From assembly GCA_003105185.1 (NCBI GenBank), contig PQAJ01000245.1, positions 1-35,252 on the forward strand: a stretch of 35,252 nucleotides of DNA, given 5' to 3'. Source of the DNA: Holophagae bacterium. Its GTDB lineage: Bacteria > Acidobacteriota > Thermoanaerobaculia > Thermoanaerobaculales > Sulfomarinibacteraceae. The notes below the pieces were generated by a model. That model was not told where the DNA came from. It saw only the letters and a list, made by a program, of their open reading frames with translations, and ran no database searches. Position numbers and translations under genes: made by a program. How positions within the stretch are numbered: the stretch's first letter is position 1; each line of letters starts with the position of its first letter. Positions 1 through 8,922 of this stretch are shown in pieces.

Positions 1-63
1 GTCACATCCCAGCGCGCCATCCCCGGCGCGCCTCGGATACCGGCGGCAACCATGGTCGCAGGC
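1..63. repeat. REP-like dispersed repeat, copy 1 (core GTCACATCCCAGCGCGCCATCCCCGGCGCGCCTCGGATACC)
   Basis: Same 63-bp unit recurs at 111-173 with 4 mismatches; contains inverted repeat GCGCGCC...GGCGCGC. Confidence 0.85.
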
Positions 64-110
64 GGTGCGAGGCATGAGCGGCCCCCGGGGCGGGTGCGGC
101 GTGCGAGGTA

Positions 111-173
111 GTCACATCCCAGCGCGCCATCCCTGGCGCGCCTCGGATACCAGCGGCCACCACGGTCGCAGGC
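111..173. repeat. REP-like dispersed repeat, copy 2, ending 3 bp from the SulP stop codon
   Basis: Direct repeat of 1-63; perfect hairpin GCGCGCCA-TCCC-TGGCGCGC. Confidence 0.85.
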
Positions 174-176
174 TGA

Positions 177-1877
177 CTACGCCGCTTCGCCCTCGTCCTT
201 TTCCGGCACGTACCCCGGGTGGTCGATCGAGGCGATGGCGCACTTCGTATGCTCGAATACATTGCCGGGGCCGAGCAGCTCCAGGATGCCGAACCGCTCC
301 AGCAGCGGCCGGATCTCCGGCTGGATCGACGTCAGGATGATCCGCACGCCGTGGTTCCGGCGGTGCTCGATGATCCCTTCGAGCGAGAGCAACCCGGAGG
401 TATCGATGTGGCGAACGTCCTTCATTCGGAGGATGAGCGGCCGCTGCATGTCGCCCTGCAACTGGTACTCGAATGCCGACGCGCTGTGGAAGGAAAGCAA
501 CCCCTGCGCCGTGAAGAAGTCGATGTCCGGGCGCGATTGGATCAGGTCGCTCAGTTCGGGCGAGACCTGTGCAATCCGCCCCGTCTGGTCGGGCAACAAA
601 GCCGCCGCCGCGGGGACCCGGGAGAGCCGCCGGACCAGCAGTATCGTCGAGGCGAGGACGCCAAACCCGATCGCGTAGGTCAGGTCGAAGAACAGGGTAA
701 TGAACATGGTGGAAGCCAGGACGATGAGGTCTTCTCGCGGAGCGCGGCGTAGCAGGTTGGTGACTTCCGGGACCTCGGCGATGCGCCAGGCGACCACGAA
801 CAGGACGGCAGCCAGGGTAGTCATGGGGATGTGGCCAGCGAGCGGCCCCAGCACCAGCGTGAGCGTGAGCACCGTGAGCGAATGGAAGACCCCGGCCATG
901 CGCGAGGTGGCGCCGGCGCGAATACTGGCGGCCGTGCGGGCGATGGCTGCGGTTGCCGGCATGGCGCCGAAAATCGGCCCGACCAGGTTTGCGATCCCCT
1001 GGCCCCGAAGCTCCCGGTTCGAATCGTGCCGTACGCGATCCGAGACCATTCCGTCGGCGACAACCGCGCTCAGGAGCGACTCAACCCCGCCGAGGATGGC
1101 GATTGCGATCGCCGGGCGGAGCAGCGTGATGAAGAGACCGGTGTCCCAGAAGCCGAACGACGGAGTGGGGAACTCGCGGGGGAGGTCGCCATACTTGCTC
1201 GCGAGCGTCGGCGTGTCGATGCCGAACCCCCAGGCCAGGGCGGTGATGAGGACCACGGCGATGAGGGCCGATGGCACCTTCGGGAGGAGACGAGGCGACC
1301 AGATGAGGACCGCCAGCGAGGCCAGCCCAACAAGTGGGGTCGTCCAACCGACGGACCCGAGGTGCTGGATGGTGTCCCAGGACTTGGCGTGGAAGTGTTC
1401 GAGCTTTGGGTCCGTGCCCGAGACCGCCAGGAACGTGTTGATCTGCCCAAAGATGATCGAGAGCGCGATGCCGGCCGTGAACCCGATGATGACGGTGCCG
1501 GGCATGTAGCGGACGAGCGACCCGAACCTCAGGCGGCTCATCACCAGGAGGATGACGCCCGACATCAGGCCGACCATGGGCAGGGCGGCAGCGCCATGGA
1601 CCAGCACCACATGGCTGAGCAACGGTACAAGCGCCGCCGTCGGGCCGGTGATATTGAAGCGCGAACCGCCGAAGATCGATGCGGCCGCTCCGGCGAAGAC
1701 GGCCGTATACAGGCCCACGATCGGCGGCACGCCAATGGCCACGGCCAGGGCAATCGAAAGCGGAAGCGCAATGACGCCGGCGACGAGGCCGGCGATGGCA
1801 TTGGTGCGGATTTCGGGAAACGCGGGGAGAGCCGCCCACCGGGAGACAGGCGGCACCGCAGGCACGGAGACGTGCAC
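177..1877 (-). CDS. SulP family sulfate/anion permease with C-terminal STAS domain
   Basis: 566-aa ORF; N-term NAIAGLVAGVIALPLSIALAVAIGVPP..GLYTAVFAG, GGSRFNITGPTAALVPLL; C-term STAS motif RMKDVRHIDTSGLLSLEGI. Confidence 0.93.
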   Translation of the reverse strand: MHVSVPAVPPVSRWAALPAFPEIRTNAIAGLVAGVIALPLSIALAVAIGVPPIVGLYTAVFAGAAASIFGGSRFNITGPTAALVPLLSHVVLVHGAAALPMVGLMSGVILLVMSRLRFGSLVRYMPGTVIIGFTAGIALSIIFGQINTFLAVSGTDPKLEHFHAKSWDTIQHLGSVGWTTPLVGLASLAVLIWSPRLLPKVPSALIAVVLITALAWGFGIDTPTLASKYGDLPREFPTPSFGFWDTGLFITLLRPAIAIAILGGVESLLSAVVADGMVSDRVRHDSNRELRGQGIANLVGPIFGAMPATAAIARTAASIRAGATSRMAGVFHSLTVLTLTLVLGPLAGHIPMTTLAAVLFVVAWRIAEVPEVTNLLRRAPREDLIVLASTMFITLFFDLTYAIGFGVLASTILLVRRLSRVPAAAALLPDQTGRIAQVSPELSDLIQSRPDIDFFTAQGLLSFHSASAFEYQLQGDMQRPLILRMKDVRHIDTSGLLSLEGIIEHRRNHGVRIILTSIQPEIRPLLERFGILELLGPGNVFEHTKCAIASIDHPGYVPEKDEGEAA

Positions 1878-2188
1878 GAATCACAACCTCATCGGGTGGT
1901 TCGCTTCCGTGGCCTGCGAGGTGAGCTGACGGGTTCGGGCGGAAGTGCCCGTCCTTCCGGTGCTCCAGAAGGATTCACCCCAAGAGTGGGTCCCCCGCTC
2001 CGCCGCTCGCGGATTCGGCCGGCCACCCCATGACAGGATGGCCTCGTGTAGTAAGCATCGGCTGAGTTGTGGGCACGGTCTATGGAACTCGGTGTCGGGA
2101 TTCAGAAGTGATGTTTCCCCGGTCCGGGAGGTACGTCACACGTCGCCGGGCCCGGCGAGGAAGGTTCCTTGGTCGCCAGCGGCAACAA

Positions 2189-3748
2189 TTACCCTGGCGG
2201 GACCAATTCCTGGAGCTTCGTTTCGTCCGATCGTTCCATCGCCAGCTCTGCGCGCAGCGACTCGATGTCCCGGTGGATTGACGCCACCGCCAGCGTCTTC
2301 CCGCCCTTGCGATACGCAACGACGCAGTCACGGGCCTCAGTGCTCCCGGTCATATCCAGGCGATCCCAACTCTCGGCGTGCCCGACGTAGTTGATCTGCA
2401 CGTCGTAGTGCTGGCTCCAGAAGAACGGCACCACGTCGAACCGCTCGCGCCGGCCGAGGATGTTTCGGGCGGCGATTTGACCCTGCCGTTGGGCAACAAC
2501 CCAATGCTCCACGCGGATGGCCTGGCCTGAGTAGGGGTCGGGCCAGCGGGCGATGTCCCCCGCCGCCCAGATGCCCGGCGCGCTCGTTTCCAGATACTCA
2601 TCGACGACCACCCCACGGTTCACCGTGATGCCCGCCGCTTCGGCGAGTTGCACCGATGGCCGCACACCAACGCCGAGTACAACGAGGTCCGCTTCAATGC
2701 GGCTCCCGTTCTCCAACGTCACTGACCGGTCGTCCACGCTCACCACCGTCTGTCCGAGATGGAAGCGTACGCCGTGCTCCTCGTGCAGCGCCCGAACGAA
2801 GGCGCCAAGCTCCGGTCCGAGGACGCGCTCCATCGGCACCGCTTCCGGCGCAACGACATGGACGGCGAGCTGCCGGGCGATAAGCGAGGCGGCGACCTCA
2901 AGCCCGATGAAGCTCGCTCCCACAACCACCGCTTTCGTCGCCTGTTCGGCCTGCTTGATGATCGCCCGGCTATCCGCGAGCGTGCGGAGGTAGTGAACGT
3001 GAGGGAGCGTCGCCCCCGGCATATCGAGCCGCACCGGATCGGCGCCCGTCGCCAACAGGATTGCGCCCGCATCGATACGACGCCCATCAGCGAGGACCAC
3101 GTCCCTACGGCCAGTGTCGATGGCCGTCACGCGCTGCCCGAGCAGCAGCTCGATGCCGTTATCGGCATAGAATTCCTGGGAGCGAAGCGGCAGCCAGTCC
3201 TCCGGCGCGTTCCCCGCCAGGTAGTCCTTCGAGAGGTTCGGGCGGTCATACGGCTCCGCGGTGTCGGCCGTGACCATCGTGATCCGGCCCTCATAGCCCT
3301 CCGCCCGGAGGGTCTCCGCCGCCATATTGCCCGCGGCGCCGGCGCCAACGATGACGACCGAGCCGGGTGGCCGTTCGATCGGCCGCGGTGGTGTGGTGCG
3401 ATCGACCTTGCCGCCGACGAATAGCCGGCCGTTGCGGGTCACGACCTCGTAGGTATCGACCGGATTTAGGGCGGGAGGCCGCACCGCTGTCCCGGTGCGG
3501 GCGTCGAAGCAGGCGTGATGCCAGGGACAGCGGACGCCTTCACCATCGAACAGGCCTTCCGCGAGCGGTCCGCCGTAGTGGGTGCACGTCGCGCCCATGG
3601 CGAAAACAGCCGCCCCCTTCCGAACGAGCAGGACGGCGTCTCCATGGGCATGCCCCAGCACCATCTCGCCATCAAGGATGTCCGTTTCGGGAAGCCCATC
3701 CGCTACGAGGTCGATGCCCTTCAGCTCGTTGTCACCGCTGTCACTCAT
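2189..3748 (-). CDS. Rieske [2Fe-2S] domain-FAD/NAD(P)H-dependent oxidoreductase (AIF/ferredoxin reductase type)
   Basis: CTHYGGPL...CPWHHACFD Rieske ligands; VVIVGAGAAGNMAAETLR and WAAGDIARWPDP FAD/NAD motifs; ATG at 3748 (MSDSGDNE) preferred over the longer ORF start at 3814. Confidence 0.92.
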   Translation of the reverse strand: MSDSGDNELKGIDLVADGLPETDILDGEMVLGHAHGDAVLLVRKGAAVFAMGATCTHYGGPLAEGLFDGEGVRCPWHHACFDARTGTAVRPPALNPVDTYEVVTRNGRLFVGGKVDRTTPPRPIERPPGSVVIVGAGAAGNMAAETLRAEGYEGRITMVTADTAEPYDRPNLSKDYLAGNAPEDWLPLRSQEFYADNGIELLLGQRVTAIDTGRRDVVLADGRRIDAGAILLATGADPVRLDMPGATLPHVHYLRTLADSRAIIKQAEQATKAVVVGASFIGLEVAASLIARQLAVHVVAPEAVPMERVLGPELGAFVRALHEEHGVRFHLGQTVVSVDDRSVTLENGSRIEADLVVLGVGVRPSVQLAEAAGITVNRGVVVDEYLETSAPGIWAAGDIARWPDPYSGQAIRVEHWVVAQRQGQIAARNILGRRERFDVVPFFWSQHYDVQINYVGHAESWDRLDMTGSTEARDCVVAYRKGGKTLAVASIHRDIESLRAELAMERSDETKLQELVPPG

Positions 3749-4034
3749 GCCCCTGAACCTCCTTCGGTTGGTGTAGTGGCGTCTCCAGCTTCGATATGTG
3801 CGCCCGAACCACATGGCGAGAGCCCGGTCCCGGAGGTGGCCCGGCGATTCCCTGGCGCGGCTGCCGTAGACCCCGACAGTCCGTACAGCAAACCTAGGAT
3901 AGCACCGCAGGCAGGCGCGGGAGCACGACGGAGCGCCTCGCGCATCGACCGTGATTGAGCGCAGGGATGCCCGGCGGGTGCAGCCAGGATCCCCTTACTT
4001 CTTGGACGGCCTGACGCGTTTCCGCGGTCCCGCC

Positions 4035-4058
4035 CTTCAACTTCAACTTCAACTTCAA
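4035..4058. repeat. Hexanucleotide tandem repeat (CTTCAA)x4
   Basis: Four exact CTTCAA copies, intergenic, about 70 nt upstream of ATG 4127. Confidence 0.95.
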
Positions 4059-4126
4059 GGGCTTGTGCTGCCTGCTCCGACCCGCGTAGTATCCCGCGCG
4101 AAGCATAACAATAGGAGACACGAGAT

Positions 4127-5362
4127 ATGGCAGTAGCTCAAAATGCCCGGCCCGCGCTCTGGCCCGAAATCCGCGTTCTGCTCCTCGCGGCGATGGCTAT
4201 CTTCCTGTACACCATCGGCATCGGCATTCTCAACGGGACCGACGTTGTCGATTTCGACGAGCGGCGCATTCTCTCGCACGTCCACGGCGGCACGCTGGGG
4301 TGGCTGACCCTCGGCGTCTTCGCGGCGGCGCTCTGGCTCTTCGCCGAGGGCCGCGAGGTGTCCCGCCGCGAGCGACAGTTGCTGCGTTCGCTGACCGCCG
4401 GGGCCATCCTTTCGGTCGTCGCATATGTCGTGGCGTTCGCCGTCACCTATGGCAACTGGCGCCCGATCCTCGGCACGGTTACCACCCTGGTGATCGCGGG
4501 GTTCACGGCGTGGGTCATCTACCGGGCGAAGTTCACGGAGCTCGGCGTACCCCATGTCGGATTCCTGGCGGCCCTGGGGACATCGATCGTCGGCGGCGTG
4601 CTCGGCATCCTTCTCGGCCTCGAGCTCGCCACTGGCGATAACTGGCTGCCGGGCGACATCGGCGGGCACCCTGCCACGATGGTCGTTGGCTTCCTGATCC
4701 CCGTCGGGCTTGCGATGGCCGAATGGGCGTTTTTCTTCCCTGTTGCACCAAAGGCGACCCGGGCTGGTGTACTGCAGATGGCATTCCCCTTCGCCGGCGG
4801 CATCATCCTGATGCTGAGCATGCTCCTCGAAGTGACAGCGCTGGCGCCGCTCGCGATCCTCCTCCAGGTCGCCGGTATTGCGATCTTCGTGAAGCGTCTC
4901 TGGCCGCAGTTCCGGGCAGTGTCTCTTGCCGAAGCAAGCCCGGGGCGGCACGCCGTCATGGCCACCGTGGGCCTCGCCTTCGTCATCGGGCTCGCCCAGT
5001 ACCTCGTGATCAAATACGAAGGTGACCTCGACCTTGCCCCCGCCAACCAGATGCTGGCGCTCGATCACGCGCAGTTCATCGGTCTCATGACCAACGCCCT
5101 CTTCGCCATGCTCATGGCTGCCACCATTGGGCAGCGCGGGAACCGCGTGGACCAGGCGGTCTTCATCCTGGTCAATGTGGGCATCGCCGGGTTCGTGGTG
5201 GGCCTGCTCGGAGATTGGACCGCGCCAAAGCGCATCTTCACACCACTGATGGGCACGGGCCTGATCATTGGGCTGGCTGTCTATGCCGCGCGCCTGCTCG
5301 AGGTGCATGTGCCGGTGCTGAACCCCATGCGTGCGGCCCGGATCGGCGCGGCGGGCAAGTAG
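4127..5362 (+). CDS. Polytopic membrane protein, heme-copper oxidase subunit I-like (cbb3/NorB-like)
   Basis: 411 aa, about 12 hydrophobic segments, conserved-looking His motifs LSHVHGGTLGWLTLG, GGHPATMVVGFLIP, LDHAQFIGLMTN; family assignment by resemblance only. Confidence 0.55.
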   Translation: MAVAQNARPALWPEIRVLLLAAMAIFLYTIGIGILNGTDVVDFDERRILSHVHGGTLGWLTLGVFAAALWLFAEGREVSRRERQLLRSLTAGAILSVVAYVVAFAVTYGNWRPILGTVTTLVIAGFTAWVIYRAKFTELGVPHVGFLAALGTSIVGGVLGILLGLELATGDNWLPGDIGGHPATMVVGFLIPVGLAMAEWAFFFPVAPKATRAGVLQMAFPFAGGIILMLSMLLEVTALAPLAILLQVAGIAIFVKRLWPQFRAVSLAEASPGRHAVMATVGLAFVIGLAQYLVIKYEGDLDLAPANQMLALDHAQFIGLMTNALFAMLMAATIGQRGNRVDQAVFILVNVGIAGFVVGLLGDWTAPKRIFTPLMGTGLIIGLAVYAARLLEVHVPVLNPMRAARIGAAGK

Positions 5363-5446
5363 CATCTTCGCCCCGATCTTGTCCAGCACCTCCGCACCTG
5401 AGGGCATAATCGTGTGCGGTCCTACCCCGCAGGAGCTCTCACGGGA

Positions 5447-6208
5447 CTACACCGAGGCGGTGAGCGCCCTGGCCGCGTCCTTCACGGCAGTCATGGCCAT
5501 GAAGAAGAGCCCGCCGCCGGTGCTGATGCGGGACACGCCGAGTGCCGCGAACTCCCGTGCCGAAAGGCCCCCCGGCCGCACGTTCACGTTCACGTGGCCG
5601 CCCACGCCAAGCACGAACTGCTTCACCAATGTGGCGTCCCCGAGAAAGATCGGGTAGACGCAATCCGCACCCGCGGCGAGATACGCGCGCCCCCGCTCGA
5701 TCGCTTCCGCAAGGCTCTCCGCCGGGGCGCCGTCGTTCCCGTGGAACAGGTCGATACGCGCGTTCAGGACGATGGGGACTCCGGCGGCGGTTGCCGCCGC
5801 GCGGATCGCTGCCAGGCGCTCGGCCTGTTCGGCCACCGGGACGAAGCCGCGAGTGCCATGATGGTCGGTGTCTTCGATATTGCAGCCCACTGCGCCTGCA
5901 TCGAGCAGCCGCCTCACAAGCTCTGGTGCGTCGAGCTGATAGCCCGCTTCGATGTCGGCCGTCACCGGAACTTCGACCGCGGCCGAAACCGCGGCGACGG
6001 CGCCGAATGCGATGTCGAGCGGCATGACATCCTGGTCTGGCAGGCCGTGTGACATGGCCACTGCGATGCTCGATGTGGCGATCGCATTCGCGCCCGTCTT
6101 CGCCACCACAGAGGCGGTGGCGGCATCCCAGACGTTGGCGAGCATCAGTGGCTCGCCCGCTCGATGGAGCGCACGCAGGACAGCGGCATCGGCCGCAAGG
6201 TCATGCAT
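5447..6208 (-). CDS. Isocitrate lyase/PEP mutase family protein
   Basis: ANVWDAATASVVAKTGANAIATSS, PVTADIEAGY, VGCNIEDTDH motifs of the PEP mutase/ICL superfamily. Confidence 0.93.
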   Translation of the reverse strand: MHDLAADAAVLRALHRAGEPLMLANVWDAATASVVAKTGANAIATSSIAVAMSHGLPDQDVMPLDIAFGAVAAVSAAVEVPVTADIEAGYQLDAPELVRRLLDAGAVGCNIEDTDHHGTRGFVPVAEQAERLAAIRAAATAAGVPIVLNARIDLFHGNDGAPAESLAEAIERGRAYLAAGADCVYPIFLGDATLVKQFVLGVGGHVNVNVRPGGLSAREFAALGVSRISTGGGLFFMAMTAVKDAARALTASV

Positions 6209-6416
6209 GCGCGTGTGCCGCCTTTCTTGAAACGTAGCCGCCCGCGGGCGCGTGTCCCGCCACCGCCAGGCGGCCCTCGGGCCATGCTTTGTAGATGTCG
6301 AGTCGGGGAGCCTGCTCTTCTTGCATCAGGAGCTACCTTACTCCGGGTCGCCGGGCCCTGCACCGAATCCAGTAGCGTTCAATGGCCTGCTAGAATGAGT
6401 CCCTGAGGTGAATGTC

Positions 6417-6704
6417 ATGACATATATTCGTCTATCTGTTGTCAAGCCGCGCCCCGGCTTCGAGGAGCGCGCCGTGGAGCTCCTGGAGGCGATGTCGGCA
6501 GCCACCGCCGACAGCCCTGGATGGCAGGCCAACTACGTCCTGCGGCCGCACGACGATAGCGGCGAGGTAGCCCGGATCTCCATCTACAACGATGAGGCCT
6601 CAGCCGAGCGCGAAGCAGCAACCCCGAGCGTTCTGTCTCTCCGCTCCGAGCTTCTCCTGATCATCGAGCGGGGTCACCGGGAGCGCGCTTTCTTCAGCGT
6701 CTGA
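6417..6704 (+). CDS. Small dimeric alpha/beta-barrel protein, antibiotic biosynthesis monooxygenase-like
   Basis: MTYIRLSVVKPRPGFEERAVELLEAMSAATADSPGWQANYVLRPHDDSGEVARISIYNDEASAE; TGCTAGAAT extended -10-like element just upstream. Confidence 0.65.
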   Translation: MTYIRLSVVKPRPGFEERAVELLEAMSAATADSPGWQANYVLRPHDDSGEVARISIYNDEASAEREAATPSVLSLRSELLLIIERGHRERAFFSV

Positions 6705-6749
6705 TCGCAGCGGCGGAAGTTGGCACGTTCGACAGAGACGCCCAGGTTC

Positions 6750-6946
6750 TCCTTCAGGTGGCCAGTATCGCCGGGTTCGTGGTGGGCCTGCTCGGCGATT
6801 GGGCCGCTCCAAGGCGCATCTTCACGCCGCTGATGGGCACGGGCCTGATCATTGGGCTGGCGGTCTATGCCGCGCGCCCGCTCGAAGTGCATGTGCCGGT
6901 GCTGAACCCCATGGGTGCGGCCCGGATCGGCGCGGCGGGCAAGTAG
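6750..6946 (+). pseudogene. Truncated duplicate of the C-terminus of the 4127-5362 membrane protein
   Basis: SIAGFVVGLLGDWAAPRRIFTPLMGTGLIIGLAVYAARPLEVHVPVLNPMGAARIGAAGK* is near-identical to the last ~60 aa of the 4127-5362 product; DNA also highly similar. Confidence 0.88.
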
Positions 6947-6949
6947 TAC

Positions 6950-6965
6950 ATCGCAAAATTGCGAT
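6950..6965. promoter_or_regulatory. AT-rich palindrome ATCGCAA-AA-TTGCGAT upstream of the MFS gene; candidate operator
   Basis: 7-bp perfect arms with 2-nt centre, 17 bp upstream of the MFS ORF start. Confidence 0.4.
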
Positions 6966-6982
6966 AGCTGTCCTGCCCGTGC

Positions 6983-8212
6983 TTGAATAGGCCGGTGCCA
7001 CTATTCGTCACGGCCGGGGTGCAGGCAGCGTTGTCGCGGCGGTGGCTCCAGGTCGCCGCCGCCGCGATGTTCATCAACACAAGCTACGGCACCCTCTCCT
7101 ACGCCTTCAGCGTGCTCGTCACGAAATCAGGCCCCGGCGGCGAATTCGGGGCCGGCGCCGTATCGCTCGGGTTCGGGCTCGCCCTCCTGGTCTCCGGAGC
7201 CGCGGGCATCTTCGCCGGGACCATCGCCGACCTCCTCGGCACGCGCCGGCTGATGGCGGGCGGGGCGGTCATCGGCTGTATCGGGCTGGCCCTGCTCGGC
7301 GCCGTGCAGGAGTCCTGGCAGCTCATCCTGGTGATGGCCGTGGTGCTCGGCCCCGCCATGGCAGCCACCTTCTACGAACCGGTGTACGTGCTCATGAACC
7401 GCTGGTTCGCCGCCGGGGACCGGCCCCGCGCCTACGGCGTCCTCACCCTGATGAGCGGCATCTCGATCACCATCTTCACCCCGCTCACCCGCTGGCTCGT
7501 GTCCGAGCTGGGCTGGCGGCAGGCGGTGGTAGTGCTTGGCGGCATCCTGCTCGCGGTCGGCACGCTCGTCCCGGCGCTCTTGCAGGAGCCCATCGAGCGG
7601 GTGGATGGCGCTCCCCGCCTGACTCCGCGCCGGTTCGCGACGGAAGCGCGCGAGGGCCTCGGCCAGGCGAATGCCGCCTTCTGGGTGTTCACCCTCGCGT
7701 TCGTGGCGGCAACCGTGGCCTTCAGCGGGTTCTCGTTCCACATGATCTCGCAGCTCGAGACGCGCGGCTTCGACGAGACGGCCGTGGCGAACACCATCGC
7801 CCTGACGGGCATCGTCAGCCTCCCCGCGCGGCTCATCCTGCCGATGCTCTCGGGCCGCGCGCCGAGCGCCGCGCTGCTGGCGGTTTGCTTCGCCCTGCTG
7901 GGGGTGGCTGCCTGGCTGGCGAGCGTGGCCGGCGCCTGGTGGCAGGTGTGGGTCTACATCGCCGTGTTCGGTGCCGTGTTCGGGGCGGTCTACCCCCTGC
8001 GCGCGCTGGTCGTCTCCGAGCGGTTCGCGGGGCCGTACTTCGGGCGGGTCATCGGGTTGCAGGCGCTCTTCGTGGCGATGGCCCGCGCCACCGGACCGGT
8101 CGCGATCGGTCTCATCGGCACGAGCCAGTCGGCCTACGAGTTCGGCTTCCGGCTGGCTGCAGGCGTACTGGTGGTGATGGCGGCGGTCACCTGGTGGTCG
8201 ATGCGGCGCTGA
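6983..8212 (+). CDS. Major facilitator superfamily transporter
   Basis: 409-aa, 12-TM-like ORF; FGLALLVSGAAGIFAGTIADLLGTRRLMAGGAVI cytoplasmic loop 2-3 signature. Confidence 0.88.
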   Translation: MNRPVPLFVTAGVQAALSRRWLQVAAAAMFINTSYGTLSYAFSVLVTKSGPGGEFGAGAVSLGFGLALLVSGAAGIFAGTIADLLGTRRLMAGGAVIGCIGLALLGAVQESWQLILVMAVVLGPAMAATFYEPVYVLMNRWFAAGDRPRAYGVLTLMSGISITIFTPLTRWLVSELGWRQAVVVLGGILLAVGTLVPALLQEPIERVDGAPRLTPRRFATEAREGLGQANAAFWVFTLAFVAATVAFSGFSFHMISQLETRGFDETAVANTIALTGIVSLPARLILPMLSGRAPSAALLAVCFALLGVAAWLASVAGAWWQVWVYIAVFGAVFGAVYPLRALVVSERFAGPYFGRVIGLQALFVAMARATGPVAIGLIGTSQSAYEFGFRLAAGVLVVMAAVTWWSMRR

Positions 8213-8291
8213 ACCGGCTGTTGTACTATGCATCACATAGAGACCGGCGCATGAGCGACCACGAGCCTGAGTACATGCAACGCCCCGGCAA

Positions 8292-8630
8292 GTGGCGCCG
8301 AGATCGGGATCGGAGCTAAGGTTCGAGATCTGCAGGGGTTCGTCATTGTTGGTGATGGTGATTGCCGTTGCGTTGGTAGGCATCGCCGGCTGCGTCGCGG
8401 CCGCTCGAGGCCGGATCGCCTGGATATCGGCTGTTCTCGCGTTGTCAGGGCCGATTGTCTGGCTCACGATGGATGCCATCGTCTCGGGTACCGCAGCGAG
8501 TGGCCCCGCAGGGCTCTCGCGGGGGAGCTGGCTCGCGATACTGCGGGACCTGCAATGGCTGGCCTGGGGTGGCATCGTCGCGACGAGCGCAGTGTTGTTG
8601 CTGGCAACGAAAAAGCGCGGCGGGGAGTGA
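8292..8630 (+). CDS. Small hypothetical membrane protein (about 3 TM)
   Basis: Hydrophobic segments VMVIAVALVGIAGCVAAA, ISAVLALSGPIVWLTM, LAWGGIVATSAVLLLA; start uncertain. Confidence 0.5.
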   Translation: MAPRSGSELRFEICRGSSLLVMVIAVALVGIAGCVAAARGRIAWISAVLALSGPIVWLTMDAIVSGTAASGPAGLSRGSWLAILRDLQWLAWGGIVATSAVLLLATKKRGGE

Positions 8631-8762
8631 AGCACAGCCGGCCTTCGACGCCGGTTAGGAACACTGGCGGCCCAACCCCGCCTGGGCGCCTCTTACCCTT
8701 CCTGAAGGCTGGGACGCGGGGATTGGCGACGCCTCTTGCCCCGGTAGTGCATGATAGAAGGC

Positions 8763-8884
8763 GAGGGCTCTCCCGGGCGTGTCCGCTCCACACCGGGAAG
8801 CCCTCCTTCTCTTTGCCCTGAACTCTGCCCGCGTTCAGAGAGGAGATGCAAGAAGCCCGCCGGTGGCCAGACCGGGCGGGCTTT
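8763..8884 (+). other. Structured intergenic region: three consecutive hairpins, the last terminator-like; possible ncRNA or 3' UTR element
   Basis: GAGGGCT(C)TCCCGG/CCGGGAAGCCCTC at 8763-8805; CTGAAC/GTTCAG at 8818-8838; AAGCCCGCCGGT/ACCGGGCGGGCTT at 8853-8883 followed by TTTG. Confidence 0.45.
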
Positions 8885-8922
8885 GCGAACTCCAACCAGG
8901 GGAGCGGTGGAGAAGACTCGTA

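Noticed and set aside
831-2033. 400-aa ORF opposite SulP
   Set aside because: Arg/Asp/Gly-rich shadow translation; SulP on the other strand is certain
4055-5407. 450-aa antisense ORF over the oxidase-like gene
   Set aside because: His/Glu/Arg/Asp-rich shadow ORF without domain signal
8250-8318. 22-codon ORF MSDHEPEYMQRPGKWRRDRDRS after a TACTAT box
   Set aside because: Too short, no conservation evidence; overlaps the next ORF
8300-8345. GGTTCGAGATC T-loop-like string as a tRNA
   Set aside because: No matching acceptor, D or anticodon arms could be drawn
7127-8635. 502-aa antisense ORF over the MFS transporter
   Set aside because: Shadow ORF opposite a clear transporter gene
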